From Typhlomys cinereus (Eukaryota; Chordata; Mammalia; Rodentia; Platacanthomyidae): a stretch of DNA of 64,000 nucleotides. This document shows positions 36,121 to 48,680 of this stretch, piece by piece (within the stretch, counting starts at the first letter, position 1; every line of letters starts with the position of its first letter). The notes under the pieces are model-generated. The model searched no databases, was not told the DNA's origin, and saw only the letters and a program-made list of their open reading frames with translations. The stretch lies in NCBI GenBank assembly GCA_023101885.1, contig JALPQD010000293.1, positions 291,861 to 355,860 of the forward strand, given 5' to 3'. Position numbers and translations under genes: made by a program.

Positions 36121-36544
36121 TGTTGCAGTGAGCCTCCATGGATACTGATAAATGACATCAGATGGCATAAGGGAACAAGGGGTTTATTTTTTCTTACAAT
36201 TATTGGTTATAGTTCTTAATCCAGCTTGACGGGAGAACATGCGTCAACACCAGGGCCAAGGGAACTGGCCACATCTTCACCACATAATAGTTGAGAGATG
36301 GACAATCCTTACTTGCCAGAACAGCATGTCTGGCCAAGTGAACAGAAGGATGCCAACTCTCTCAACCAGCTCTGTGTGATTTATTCCAGTGCCTAATCTC
36401 ATCCACCATGGGCTGGGCCTTCCCCATCAGCTAGACACTTTCCTGCAAGTTTGCTCTGGACCTAACTCAACCACTAATCTCTACAAATGTCTCCAGAGCT
36501 CAAACCCTCAACTGTCAAATTGATACCTGTATCTAACTATGACA
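36121..36544 (-). mobile_element. Solo ERVL-class LTR (copy 2)
   Basis: A 424-bp minus-strand LTR, starting TGTCATAGTTAGAT and ending CACTGCAACA on its own strand. It aligns along its whole length with copy 1 at 9108-9529. The flanking 5-mers are gccat (36116-36120) and gtcat (36545-36549), 4 of 5 identical, which fits a decayed 5-bp target duplication. On the plus strand 'aaggggtttattttttctta' contains the reverse of an AATAAA polyadenylation signal. No internal viral sequence adjoins it. Confidence 0.82.
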
Positions 36545-36984
36545 GTCATGGTGAGCACAGATAGTTTACCAGTAAAGATGGAAGGTTCAGTACTTCTTCC
36601 CTTCTCCCTCTTCCAAAAACCTACTTTAAGCACAGTTAAAGCTTGAGGGTATAGAACCAGAAGAACAAAAATAATAGAAAAGGCCATGGAAACTCTTGTA
36701 AATTGTAAAAAAAGAAAGATGAATGACAATGCACTTAGAATGGAAGGGAAAAGTTAAGAAGCAGAACAGATTCTATCATAAGTTCTGAAATATTCAGAAA
36801 ATGCTTATTTCAGGTTCTCTGGAGAGCAAGAAAAAAAGTAAGAAAGAAAACAAATGGACTGATTAAAGTTCAAAAAGATAGAGCATTAAATTTCTTCCCT
36901 CTGCCGCACACAGCAGGAAAAGCTCCCCTAACATCTACGTAAGACAGAGGAATCTGAAAAAGGCAGCACAGGAGGTCCCCTGCC
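36545..36984. other. Unassigned sequence
   Basis: No gene or confident repeat. The minus frame at 36508-36729 overlaps the LTR edge and has no domain. Confidence 0.4.
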
Positions 36985-37642
36985 TCAAGCCATACACCAA
37001 TTCAAACTGGATAAAGATGCAATACAAGTATCAGTGCTACACAACTCCTAGAGGACATATGAACAAATATTCATGACCCCGACTTGGCAGTGGATTTGAA
37101 TTTCATAAAAAAGGCATGAACATTAAAGAGAAAAGTAGGTAATTAAACTTTAGCAAATTATAAAAACTCATGAGCATTAAGGAACTTAATTTTACAATTA
37201 AAATGATAACCTGTCCAATAGGAAAAGATACTTTTAAATTGCTTATCTGATCTGTAGCTAGAAAATACAGAACATATATACTACTCAGGAATAAAAAGAT
37301 AATCTAATTTCTAAATGGGCAAATAATGTGAATAAATATACAAATAGCCAAGCCACAGCTAGGTTGCATAACATCATTAGGCAAATCAAACCTGCAATGA
37401 GGGGCTATGTCACAACACCTAGAATGACTATCACTAGAAAAGCAAAGCAAAGCAAGGACGAGTGTTGACAAGGGTGCTGAAAAATTAGAACTCCACACCA
37501 GCCCAGTGAGAACATGAAATTGTTCATCAGTTATATAAAACTGCCAAGACCCATCCAGTTCACTCTTTGCTACATACTCAAAATAATTGAAAGCAAGTAC
37601 GAACAAATACATGTTCAAAAATGTTCAGTGCAAACTATTCAT
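36985..37642 (+). repeat. Ancient L1 ORF2 3' fragment, part 1
   Basis: Phrases such as 'ttcaaactggataaagatgc', 'caactcctagaggacatatg', 'ctgtccaataggaaaa' and 'ggtgctgaaaaattagaact' follow the C-terminal coding part of ORF2 in old mammalian L1 elements. It is heavily diverged with many small gaps. The same element resumes after L1-D at about 41517. Confidence 0.65.
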
Positions 37643-37657
37643 AAAATCAAAGGCAGA
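37643..37657. repeat. Left target-site duplication of L1-D
   Basis: 'aaaatcaaaggcaga' is repeated exactly at 41502-41516. These 15 bases flank L1-D on both sides and mark the insertion site. The first base follows a 'ttcat' context, so the bottom strand reads TTTT/AT at the nick, close to the L1 endonuclease preference. Confidence 0.93.
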
Positions 37658-38108
37658 ACATTTTTTGGTGGGAAGATTCGAGATTACTTCCTCAATTTCC
37701 TTATATGTTATAGGACTATTTAAATAATTCACAACTTCCTGATTCAATTTAGGTAAGTTGTGTTTACTTAGAAATTCATCCATCTCTTTTGTGTTGTTAA
37801 CCTCACAGAGTATAAGTTTTTGAAATATGATGTTATAATTCTCTGGATTTCTTGGGTATCAGTAGTGATAACTCCATGTTCATTTCTAATTTTGTTAATT
37901 TGGGTTTTCTCTCTCTTGCTTTTGGTTAGTTTAGCTAGGGGTGTATCAATCTTGTTGATTTTTTCAAAGAACCAGCTTTTTGATTGGTTGATTTTTTCTA
38001 TCGTTTTCTTAGTCTCGATTTCAGATATTTCTCCCCTTATTTTGCTAATCTCTTCTCTTCTACTGCTTTTGGGATCAGATTGCTCTAGTTTCTCTAAAAC
38101 TTTAAGCT
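37658..38108 (-). mobile_element. ORF2: Inverted 5' segment of L1-D
   Basis: Read on the minus strand this equals L1-C positions of about 53445-53893, the linker and early reverse transcriptase region. The next L1 base continues in plus orientation at 38109. The junction at 38105-38111 reads 'aagctggacc' and allows about 3 bases (ctg) of shared sequence between the two ends, as expected for microhomology joining. Confidence 0.93.
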
Positions 38109-40520
38109 GGACCAGATGGATTCAGCACAGAGTTCTACCAAACATTTAAGGAGTTAATAACACCAATACTCCTTAAACTGTTCCATCAAATAGCAAAGGA
38201 AGGAACACTACCAAATTCCTTCTATGAAGCTAATATCGTTTAAATCCCAAAACCTAATAAAGATTCACTTAAAAAAGAAAACTATAGGCCGATCTCCCTG
38301 ATGAACACAGACGCAAAGATTCTCAACAAAGTCTTAGCAAATCGGATTCAAAAACATATTAAAAAGATCATTCATGGGGACCAAGTAGGCTTCATTCCCG
38401 GCACACAAGGTTGGTTCAACATACACAAATCAATAAATGTAATTCATCATGTAAACAGTCCAAAGTCCAAGACCACATGATACTCTCGATAGATGCAGAA
38501 AAAGCTTTGGACAAGATCCAACAGCCTTTTATGATCAAAACGCTAGAGACAGTAGGAATGGAAGGAACCTTTATCAATATAATAAAAGTTGTATACAACA
38601 AGCCCACAGCAAGGATTATGCTCAATGGGGAACAATTGGAAGCATTCCCACTTCGATCAGGAACTAGACAAGGCTGTCCACTCTCACCACTTCTATTCAA
38701 TATTGTACTTGAAGTCTTAGCTGAAGCCATAAGGCAAGAAAGGGATATAAGAGAGATTCAAATCGGCAAGGAAGAAATCAAGCTATCCCTATTTGCAGAT
38801 GACATGATCTTATACCTGAGTGATCCCAAAAACTCCACCAGGAAGCTCCTGGAACTAATTGAGAAGTTCAGCAGGGTGGCAGGATACAAAATAAATGTGC
38901 AAAAATCAGAGGCCTTCCTATATGCCCAGAATGAAAGAAGTGAAAAAGCCTTGAGAGAAACAGTACCATTTACTATAGCCCCTAAAAAAATGAAATACCT
39001 TGGTATAAAACTAACTAAGGAGGTAAAAGACCTTTACAATGAAAACTTTAAAACCCTAAAGAAAGAAATAGCAGAAGACACCAGAAGGTGGAAAGACCTC
39101 CCTTGTTCCTGGATTGGCAGAATCAACATTGTAAAAATGACCATCCTACCAAAGGCAATATACAGATTCAATGCTATACCAATCAAAATCCGAAAGCAAT
39201 TCTTTAAAGAAGTTGACCAAATAATCTCAAAGTTCATATGGAGACACAAAAGACCCAGGATAGCAAAAACAATCCTGAGTAACAAAAACACAGCTGGAGG
39301 TATTACCATACCAAACCTAAGTCTATACTACAAATCCATAGTTATAAAGACAGCCTGGTACTGGCTCCAAAATAGACACACAGATCAATGGATAAGGGTT
39401 GAAGACCCAGATATAAGCCCACAAAACTATAGCCATTTGGTCTTTGACAAAGGGGCCCAAAGAATCCAATGGAAAAAGAACAGCATCTTCAACAAATGGT
39501 GCTGGCAAAACTGGATCTCCACATGCAGAAGATTAAAGCTGGACCCGTACTTGTCACCATGTACAAGACTTAATTCCAAATGGATCAAGGACCTTGATAT
39601 CAGGCCAGAGACTTTAAAAACCATAGTTGAAAGGATAGGGAACTCCCTCGAGCTGATTGGGCTAGGCCAACACTTCCTAAAAAGACATCCAATGGCACAA
39701 TCACTGCTACCAACTCTCAACAGTTGGGATCTTGTGAAATTAAAGAGCTTCTGTTCAGATAAAGAGATTGTCACACGAGCTCAAAGGCAACCCACAGAAT
39801 GGGAGAAAATCTTCACTAACCACATATCTGACAGAGCTCTACTGTCCAGAGTGCACAAAGAACTTAGAAAATTAAACTCCAAGGAAAACACTGGCCCAAT
39901 TAAAAAAATGGGCCCTGGAACTTCAAAGAAACTTTACCAGGGATGAAATTAAAATGTCTAACAATTATCTTAAAAAATGCTCCACTTCCTTAGCCATCAG
40001 GAAAATGCAAATCAAAACTTCCCTGAGATATCATCTCACCCCGGTCAGGATGGCAAAAATCCACAATACAAACAACGACAAATGCTGGAGAGGATGTGGA
40101 GAGAGGGGAACTCTCCTACATTGTTGGTGGGAATGCAGGCTCATACAGGCACTCTGGCGAGCCGTCTGGAGATTCTTAAAGAAATTAAAGATTGAAATGC
40201 CATATGACCCTGCTATCCCACTTTTGGGAATAAGCCCCCATGCAGCAGAGGTTCGCCTCGATAGCACAAGCTCGACCATGTTCATAGCAGCACTGTTTAC
40301 AATAGCAAAGTCATGGAATCAACCTAAATGTCCAACAGTTGACGAGTGGATAAGGAAACTGTGGTACATCTATACAATGGAGTACTACTCAGGCATCAAA
40401 AATGATGAATTACTGGAATTTGCTGGGAAATGGATGTCATTAGAAAGAATTATATTAAGTGAGGTATCCCAAACCCAGAAAATTAAGCGCCGTATGTACT
40501 CCCTAATAGGTGGCTCCTAG
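38109..40520 (+). pseudogene. ORF2: L1-D ORF2, RT to C-terminal part
   Basis: The RT domain and C-terminal region. The longest open piece, 38411-39946 (511 residues), holds the catalytic motif '[11 protein letters not shown]' intact, and a second piece at 39954-40520 (188 residues) holds the cysteine-histidine motif '[18 protein letters not shown]' and the normal end. The two are separated by a frameshift in an A-run at about 39902-39908 (one A more than L1-C). Further upstream there is a nonsense change near 38240 and a 2-base loss near 38453. With no endonuclease and a broken frame it is dead, but it is the best preserved ORF2 here. Confidence 0.92.
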
Positions 40521-41501
40521 TACCAAACTCACCCAGCCCACATTGAGACACTCAAAAGTAAACCTATGAAACACAGTAATTGCAAGGATTATGAACAAGA
40601 GAGATGGGTTAGGAGGGCCACACCAGAAACAAGGAGAGAGGAGACCATGTTACAGCAGAGAAAATAGGCCTCCATCAAGGTCTGCAAGTAAGTAATGAGA
40701 AACCTGGTTAAGTTCACAGACGTTCTTTCCTGATCTCACCAGAAGGGGAGGGCATATAGTCTAGCAGATAAAAAGTAATCATTTTGCAAATGGGTGATGG
40801 ACCCCTCCCTCAGGGAGGTTTCCTACTCTTTTACATCTACCCTTGAATGTGCTATTACAACAAGACTCCAGTTTAACAGCTTTTTGTCTCTGGCCAGGGG
40901 GTGACATACAGTGCCCAGCAGAATGGAGTGAAGGGAATTGCAGGAGCAGCAAAACTGCAAAAGAAAATCAACAAACCACAATCCAGAACTTCAGAGACTA
41001 TATCAATCACATAGAACTAAGACAGCCTAATCTCTCCCCATCCTGGAGCTCAGGGACATTTGCGGTAGAGGGGGCGGTAAGATTGTAAGAGCAAAAGGAT
41101 GGGAGGAGCAACGATTTGCAAGATTCTCAACAATAGTTGGGGCCAAAGCAATCATAATGGGACTTTGCATGCCCTGCGCAATGTCCAGCGCACTGTTGCC
41201 CTCATAAAGTCTAGCATCTGTTAAGGGCACCGAGACCCCTGGAGGCAAGGGATTGACAGCCATAGTAGTGATCTTATGCTTAAGGGGAACAAGAGAAAGG
41301 GCTTATGGAAATGCCACTGGGTCCTTATATGTCATCGGAGAGGAGGACCCAATGGAGAGTTAGGCGTATACAATAAAGGACTCTCTGGGAATTGGGGGGG
41401 AGGCACTGGGGGAAGGGGAGGGGGAGGAGGGGGGAGGGAGGGAACTGGTAAAAAATTTTAAAATGTATAATTAAATTTTTAATAAAAAAAAACGTAAAAA
41501 A
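40521..41501 (+). other. L1-D 3'UTR and A-rich tail
   Basis: It follows the ORF2 stop and matches the 3'UTR of L1-C over most of its length, with small gaps. The G-rich tract lies at 41391-41445. The tail has 'aataaaaaaaaacg' followed by an A-run that merges into the right target-site duplication. Confidence 0.88.
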
Positions 41502-41516
41502 AAAATCAAAGGCAGA
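41502..41516. repeat. Right target-site duplication of L1-D
   Basis: Exact copy of 37643-37657. Confidence 0.93.
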
Positions 41517-41770
41517 TATAACTGAAATGTGAAATGTCCAGGTATGGAGAAATAACTAAATGAAATGTGATACATACATATATGAACGATTCATGCACAC
41601 ACACATATGTATGTGTGTATATATATAAATGATACATGCACACACACATATATGTATATGTGTGTACACACACACACACACATATATATAGAGAGAGAGA
41701 GAAAGAGAGAGAGAGCAGGGTTATTCAGCAAGACAAAGGAATGGATTACAAGTATAATAGAGACAAACTG
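41517..41770 (+). repeat. Ancient L1 ORF2 3' fragment, part 2, with compound microsatellite
   Basis: It continues the ancient L1 broken by L1-D: 'gaaatgtccaggtatgg' and, after the repeat run, 'gttattcagcaagacaaagg', a worn form of the phrase around the end of ORF2 in old L1. Inside it lies a CA/TA/GA compound run at about 41590-41712. Confidence 0.6.
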
Positions 41771-44700
41771 CAAAAAGAGTGTGAGAGAAACTTGACATAA
41801 ATGATCACTTATGACTATTTCTCTAAAATATTCAAAAGAGTTATATAGAGGTATAAAGTTGATTTCCAACTGGCACACATGAGACAGAGAAAGAGAAAGA
41901 TGAAAGGGTGGGGCATCCTTTTAAACTGATGAAAATATTTTGAGCTGATATAAATGCTATGAATGGCAAAACAAACTGTGACATTGGCTATTGCTTTACA
42001 ATGATTGTTTTTTACATTTAATGAACAAAAGAGATTTTCTGGACAAGAGGACAGCAGGATGATGAGAGTTTGTTGTATTTGGGAAAACAGGGAAACAGTA
42101 AATTTACTCAATTCACACCTAAATATTGTGGTCCCTTATACTTTAATTCAAAACTTTCACACCATTTTTAAAATTCTAAGAGGAAACATGAAAGATATAT
42201 ATGTGAGAAATCTAACTAACTGTTGAAATAAGCCTATAAATATGTCAAATGCTGCAGGCAAATTGTACAAAGAGATCATAGAGCAAAATCTGGCAACACC
42301 ATTATTGGACAAGTTGCATATAATAAATACTATAGGGATTTTCTCCTTATTTTGTACCAACATCTTTAAATAACCAAACAAATGGAAAGATCTTTGTCAT
42401 ATAAAAGAGAAACAAAAACATGGGTAGCAATTTGAAGGAACATGACCATGAGGGAAGAGAAAAAGCTACCATTCCACAACATGGAAGATAAACAACAATA
42501 TTCATAAAAACAGCCAAAAGTGAGATTGACAGACTGACAAAAATCAGTGACATTTCACAGGAAGTGATGTCCATGGAAGTCAATCAAAATCGGGTAAAAT
42601 TCTAATAAGTCAATCAAAATTAAAAATAGAACATAGGAAATATTAATTGATCATTGAAAAAATAGGCATCCCACAAAGAGAACTGAATAAATGGAGAATA
42701 AACAAATGTCCACTTTAAGAAAAAATAAATCAGAATATTCTCTCTTTTATATGCATAGTAATTAATAACATTTCTAATGAGATTCGTAGTTTAGAGAAAG
42801 GTCCTTGTAGAATTTGGGAAGGAGAAGATAATAGGTCAATGGCACATACAGAATATTCTAAATGACTTTCTGTCTTCTGGAAAAAAAGGTTGTGTAAGAA
42901 ATGGGACTCATCAGTGTAAGAGCTTACAATAAATGTAATATAAAGGAAAAACTCTCATCAAGAAAACACCATGAATCACAGTATTGATGACTAATGGAAA
43001 AACAATAAGTGTGGGGATAGAACTGGTAATGATGTGAAATCAGAAGTGAAGGGGGCTTAAACACTCTTCTTCATAGAACAATGAAAAGCAATGTGCCAAA
43101 CTTAAAACTCAGTAAGCTGCACTGTGCAGCTGTGCACGGTTAACTATTGAGGTTTCGACAAAACAAGAGGAGAACAGAGCAACCCAAGAAACAATATTGC
43201 TGAGAGAATATATGTAGCTTCCTGTTGACAACCAAAGTCAATGAGTACTCATAGACCAATCTTTTTCTCTTGTCTTTCTTTGTTAAAAAAGCATCTATTT
43301 ACTGTAGATTCTTTAATAATATTAATTCTTTTCCTGCTCATTGAGACATTTTTCTACAATCCAAAATGTCATTCTCAAAAACCTGAAAGCCATAATTTTG
43401 AAAGATTATCATCTAAATGCTAATGCTCTCAGTTGAGGAGATGGTAAGCACTAACTTTGAGAAGTATCAATTAGAAAATTGATGGTCTAATTACAGTCTT
43501 CCCCACTAACTTCCTCCAGTACCCTTTTACCTGTTCCCTTTAGTGCCTCAGAGTTTTTCCAGGCTCATCCATGGCCATGGTTCTCCTTAGCTAGGAGGAG
43601 TAAGCTGAAGTGCTCTGTTGTACAGTAGGAGGGTAATAGTTAACAGTAATGTGCTACATTCTCAAAATCACCAGAAGATGTTGAAGCAATCATCATACCT
43701 ATTTTAAGGGATACATATTCACATTGCACAATGTATGTATGCACATAAGCATTTCATACTGTAACATATGTATGAATAGTTATCAAGGTTGATCAATAAA
43801 AATGAAACAAAATATCTTACTACCTTTCATTTCAAGGTAGCAAGTTTAATTTCTTGTTATTATTGAAGAATCCTTGCACTCCTATTACAATAATCTATGA
43901 GAGTCTTGTTCATTACAATGTCAGAAAACTACAATTTCTATATGATGATGTAGTTAAGTGCATGCAGAAATATTTGTAGGTATGTATTCATAAACCCATA
44001 GAACATACATGCACTCATATATACATGCATACACACACATACACACTCAAACACACACACACTCATACAGAGAGAGAAAATTCACTTGCTTTGATGGAAG
44101 CTCAATTGTTCCTTCGTTTGCTATCTTCAATCTGCAGAAGTAGGAAATCCAGTGACTTAACTCAGTCTGAAATCCAAAGCCTGTTTTTGTGAGGCTGGAA
44201 CGGATGTTCAAGGTTAAGTAAAAACTGATTTTCCCACCCTAAGCGCAACTCAAAAAAGATAGTGAATTTGCCTTTCCTTTACTTTTTTGCTCATTTTAGG
44301 CTTTTGCAACTTAGGCCTGCATAATGTGAGATTGATTTAGTTTATTGATTTAAGTAGTAATCTCTTCAAGGAAGGGCCTGAACAGACATACCCATGGATC
44401 ACATTGTATCATTTATCTGATCTGTTACTCCAGTCAAATGGACACACAGAGTCAACCATTGCATGTAGAATGCATAGATTTGCATGCAGAATATATAGAT
44501 TCATAAAACACACATTTGTTCTGTCAATTGAGAAGGTCTAGAAGCAATCATTTTTATTAGTGATGAACAAACAAACCTAGCACCCAACCCTTGGTTCATG
44601 ACATTGTACATTAAGAAAAGGAGAAATGGCTGATTCTAAGATTGAATGAGACAGAGAAAACAAGAGATGGTTAGAAAATATCTTACAGAGGCAAAAATAA

Positions 44701-45059
44701 TCAAATGGTTCAGAGACTGAAAGAGAATAAACAAAAAACAATGATGAGAGATGTTTTGAGTGCCGATTAAAAGGGCATCAATTTCCAAAATTAGAACAAC
44801 TGGATGAAAAAAGAAACATGCAATGCTATTGGGTCATAACCCAAAGTCAAATGTGAATATGTATTATAGTACAGCATAGTAGACATACATGACTGAGTAG
44901 AAAGCAGTTGAAGAGACAGTATTGTCGTAGACAACTCTCCTCATGAGCATCAGTGAATATTGTTCTCACAGTTTCCTCTGGATCCACAGTTTTTTCTTCT
45001 GCAATGACTTTATACCAATCTTTCACTTGCTAAGAATCATTTTTCAAAACCTCTAATGC
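41771..45059. other. Unassigned AT-rich sequence
   Basis: No gene or confident repeat over 3.3 kb. An (AC)n-like run lies at about 44030-44062. A weak MIR-like patch at about 44105-44200 could not be confirmed. The minus frames at 41815-42111 and 42347-42583 have no recognisable domain. Confidence 0.4.
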
Positions 45060-45258
45060 TTGCAGTCTATAGGGGAGTAAAGGTGCTTGCTGCTTAAGCC
45101 TGAGAGCCTGACCTCAATCTCAGGAACTTGCACAGAGTAGAAGGAAGAACTGATTCTACAAAGCCATCCTACACCTCCATGTATATGTGATGGCTCAGGC
45201 AGGCACATACACATTCATCAAACACAAACACGTATGCACACAATAAATAATTATCTGA
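45060..45258 (+). repeat. B2-like tRNA-derived SINE
   Basis: It begins at 'taggggagtaaaggtgcttg', continues with 'gagagcctgacctcaatctc' at the box B position, then 'ctacaaagccatcctacacc', a CA-rich stretch and an 'aataaataattatc' tail. The first bases of the head are missing or changed. Confidence 0.72.
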
Positions 45259-46240
45259 ATCATAGTTGCCCAGGATTACACTATCACAGGAACCTACAAT
45301 GACCAAATAGCTTTTAAAGCTACTTCATAGATTGTACATCAAAGATATGATGGACAAATGAAATGATTCTTCACAACAAATATTTACAAGGAAAAACATA
45401 AAGTTCCAAATAAAAGCAACTTTCTCATAAAGAAAACCAGCAACTGATGAAATTTGTTGCCAAAGTTGTCTATGTAATTAGTTTAAACCTACAAAGCCAT
45501 GGCTGTTTTTATTATTATATATAATAATACTTATATCATAATATTTATATTATTCCATATTTATAATATTATTTATATTATTATAATTTAAAATACAAAT
45601 AGACTGACTATTATAGAAAAGAATGAAAATATGCTTGAGATGATGGGGGAAAACATTTTGATATATTAAGTAAAGAATCTCCAGACAGGTATAGAAAATA
45701 GCAACTATACGCAAACTGCAGCCTAATTTTTCTCACTTTGTCTCCTCAACTACTCTCTAAAACCTTCTTGTACCCTTGGCAGTTAAGAAAGCCTTGTCTT
45801 TTAGATACTAGGCACACTGCCTATCCAATAGAAGGTTTTAAATGACCTGCATCAGTCAATCACTACGGTTTATCACTTAACATGACACTGTGCAGTTGCT
45901 CATTTAGTCCAACTTTTTCTGTATCTTAATCCTATTGATACTGATGATAACCCTGAAAATGAACAAATTTTACTGCCTTTTCACTTGTAGATTTTCTGTG
46001 AGAAACATTCTTGCTCTTTATGTTTTGAGAAATCTTTCTGTGTAATGGTTATATACTTGTGCGTAATATGAATGAATCACACTTAATCTCAATGTGTTAT
46101 AAAGTCCCTTCCAATCTTCCTTCAGGATGGCGATTACTACCATGAACAGAATGGAGCCACTTGCCCAGTTTTGCTCATGAGTTTAAACTCTTCCATGACA
46201 GATTGATAGAAATAGGAAAATGGTTTCAAAAGCACTTGCC
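45259..46240. other. Unassigned AT-rich sequence
   Basis: No gene. A stretch of almost only A and T at about 45510-45595 is built from TTATA/ATAAT-type words and can pair with itself in several ways. Confidence 0.45.
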
Positions 46241-46346
46241 TAAGCTGAGCATTTCATAGCTGTCTACTCCTAACATTCAGGAGGTCAAAATAGGAGGAGC
46301 TTGAGTTTGAGTCTAGTCTCGGCAAACATATCAAGACCCTGTCTCA
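46241..46346 (+). repeat. B1-like SINE, diverged
   Basis: It follows the B1 order: 'gagcatttcatagctgtcta', 'attcaggaggtcaaaatagg', 'ttgagtctagtctcggcaaa' and 'aagaccctgtctcaaa'. The head is worn. Its tail has become a (CCA)n run at 46347-46370. Confidence 0.6.
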
Positions 46347-46370
46347 AACCACCACCACCACCACCACCAC
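46347..46370. repeat. (CCA)n microsatellite
   Basis: A clean trinucleotide run directly following the B1-like SINE, probably grown from its tail. Confidence 0.92.
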
Positions 46371-47924
46371 TACCATGATATAAAGGAAGTCTTTTCAATT
46401 TTCAGAATGACTGAACCATTGCCTTCTGAAATAAATCTTAATAACTTATAGCCATCTCCTAAATATAAGAGAGAGCCAGCTTCCTAAATATCACTAAGTG
46501 ATGGAAAATTTTATTGGTATTTTAAATTTTGATACATATCAACTGTCGCTGCATCTTTTACCAACTTTCATTTCTAGTAATCAGGAAGGCTAAATATTTC
46601 CTCTCTGAATACTAAACATTTTTTAAAATTTCTTCTCTGAAGTTTGTACCATAAGTTTCTGTTCCCCTCTTGTAGAATCTAAACCACTCACACTGTGACT
46701 ATGCCCACGCTTTGCCTTCAGGAGACACCATCCTGTCAGGGACCATCAGTAGCCTTTTCTCCCCACCCAAATTGTCAGTTTCTGCTCTTCTGGTGAGCTG
46801 TTCTAACCAATGGACAAAGCGGCACTTTTTCTTCAATAAAAAGAGAATCTTTCCTGTGCCCCTCAACTTCCATCCACCTGCTAACCTGTGAGTCTTTCTC
46901 TCAACACAACCCCTTGTGAAGAGCTTGCCTACTCTTTCCAATTTCCCTCTTTAAATTTTCTCTTAGCTGTATTCCAATCGGGCTTATTCAATCAATGATC
47001 AGAATGGGTCTTATCAAAGTCACCCATCATCTCTATCCTGTCTTCTATGCTTCTTTCAAATCCTTGCCTTTTGTTTACTTATTCAGTTTCATATGTTGTC
47101 ATAAACGCCATCTGCTCAAGGAGACCTTCCCCCAGCAACCTGCTTATTTTCAAAAGTAATGATTTATTGCTTTCAGCGATTCATACGATTTACAAGAATT
47201 CAGACAATTTCCAATTTACAAAGAAGAAAGGATGATATTATGCACAAGCCCTGCCATCAATCAGAAAATTAATGCATTGACCTTCCATCCTTGGGAATGA
47301 AGATATATGTGCTAAGAACAGCTAGAATGCTGATTCAGATTAAATGCTTTTTTCATTTTAAGAAAATATAAATGAAACTGAACAAATTGTTGACTGCATG
47401 GAAAATATTCTCTTACCATGTTAGTTTTCAAAATACCATATGCAATTTAGACAAAACATTATGAAAATCTTCTGGAAGACCAAACTTGCACAACACATTT
47501 CAAATTTGGAGATGTTGTCATGGTTGTTATTATCATGATAAAGTTAAAACTCTTCTTTTCCTTTATCCTATTCCCATTTTATGAGTTATATTTTTGATTT
47601 TATATTATCAGATGGCTTACACTTTAGATTCCTTACTGTAACAAGAGTTCTCATGGCTAGCATGGCATTCCTAAGTATCTTCATCTCCTCTTTCCATTTA
47701 TTTGCCCAAGTGTGGAGTTCTTCAGAACTTTCTTCAGAAGAAAACAGAGGTACCACATTTCCTTAGCTCCTTTCCACTGAGATGCTTCTTTGCTGACTTT
47801 CTCTGAACATATAATAATATATACACATATTTGAATTGCATTTTATTTTCATAAACTCAATAGACGAATCTCTGCTGTTATCTGCCATAGACTGCTGTAC
47901 TGGTTGCATCTGAAACCAAATTGA
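46371..47924. other. Unassigned sequence
   Basis: No gene is seen. A stretch near 46960-47060 reads like an old LINE coding region but could not be placed. The 80-residue minus frame at 46699-46941 has no recognised domain. Confidence 0.4.
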
Positions 47925-48066
47925 ACCCTGTGAGATAGTTCAATGGGTAAGACATCTATTCACAAACCTGGCAACCTGAGGTCAATCTCTGGAAGTACAC
48001 ATGATAGAAGGAGAGTTGTCCTTTGAACTTCATCCATGCCATGGCATTCATATGTGCACTTTCTCT

Positions 48067-48100
<34 letters not shown>

Positions 48101-48130
48101 ATAAATAACTAAAAATTTAAAATAAATGAA
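47925..48130 (+). repeat. B2-like tRNA-derived SINE
   Basis: Starts 'ccctgtgagatagttcaatg', has 'cctgaggtcaatctctggaa' at the box B position and 'gagagttgtcctttgaactt' in the 3' half. A CT run (48061-48101) and an A-rich tail follow. Confidence 0.75.
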
Positions 48131-48416
48131 AATAAACTTGGTCCTTCCTGTTTTGATTTTACTTAGAGCCATGCCTAGCATACTGAAATATTCATCCCCT
48201 AGGTTATAGCATAGAATATACATTGATTATAATTACTTTGGATTTTTCCCATATTGTACTTTATGTTGAATTCCACATTAAATTCTTATGTCACATTTTC
48301 CAAGTACTCTCTTTACAGATTTGTTTATTTGTTTGCTTTTCTATTAATTCAGTTTTCTGGCAGGCTGAAATGGCTGTGGCCTGTCCTTCTGCCCCTGGAA
48401 GATGGAGCCTGAGAAA
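48131..48416. other. Unassigned sequence
   Basis: No gene or repeat recognised between the SINE at 47925 and the duplicated segment. Confidence 0.4.
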
Positions 48417-48523
48417 CTGCACAGTGATATCCTTCATTTCTAGGATATGTTGAATATTTTTTTCCACCTAAAAAATTAACTTTTAGAATTTTTTAAATTA
48501 ATTTTAAGCTGGTGTATAAAGCA
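48417..48523. repeat. Duplicated 107-bp segment, copy 1
   Basis: Starts 'ctgcacagtgatatccttca' and ends 'ctggtgtataaagca'. It recurs in the same orientation at 49322-49428 with about 5 mismatches and no gaps by hand count. The 3' half of a B2-like SINE adjoins copy 1 directly. Confidence 0.92.
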
Positions 48524-48612
48524 AAGCAAAGAGGAGGTAGCACTACCCAGGGTGATTTCCAAAGTCACCCTTGGGCCTCCATAGGCATAGACAGTGAGCT
48601 ATCACTCTCTCC

Positions 48613-48680
<68 letters not shown>

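Larger units (their letters stand above)
37658..41501 (+). mobile_element. L1-D: 5'-truncated, 5'-inverted LINE-1
   Basis: The 3' part (38109-41501) is plus strand and carries ORF2 from the RT domain to the stop codon at 40518-40520, then a 3'UTR, a G-rich tract and an A-rich tail. The 5' part (37658-38108) is the preceding ORF2 segment in minus orientation. Together they cover a continuous stretch of L1 with almost nothing lost. A perfect 15-bp duplication flanks the whole insertion. Twin priming during insertion is the established cause of such 5' inversions. Confidence 0.95.

Noticed and set aside
38416..39774. Several minus-strand frames of 60-115 residues inside L1-D
   Set aside because: They are antisense shadows of ORF2 and repeat in every L1 copy here.
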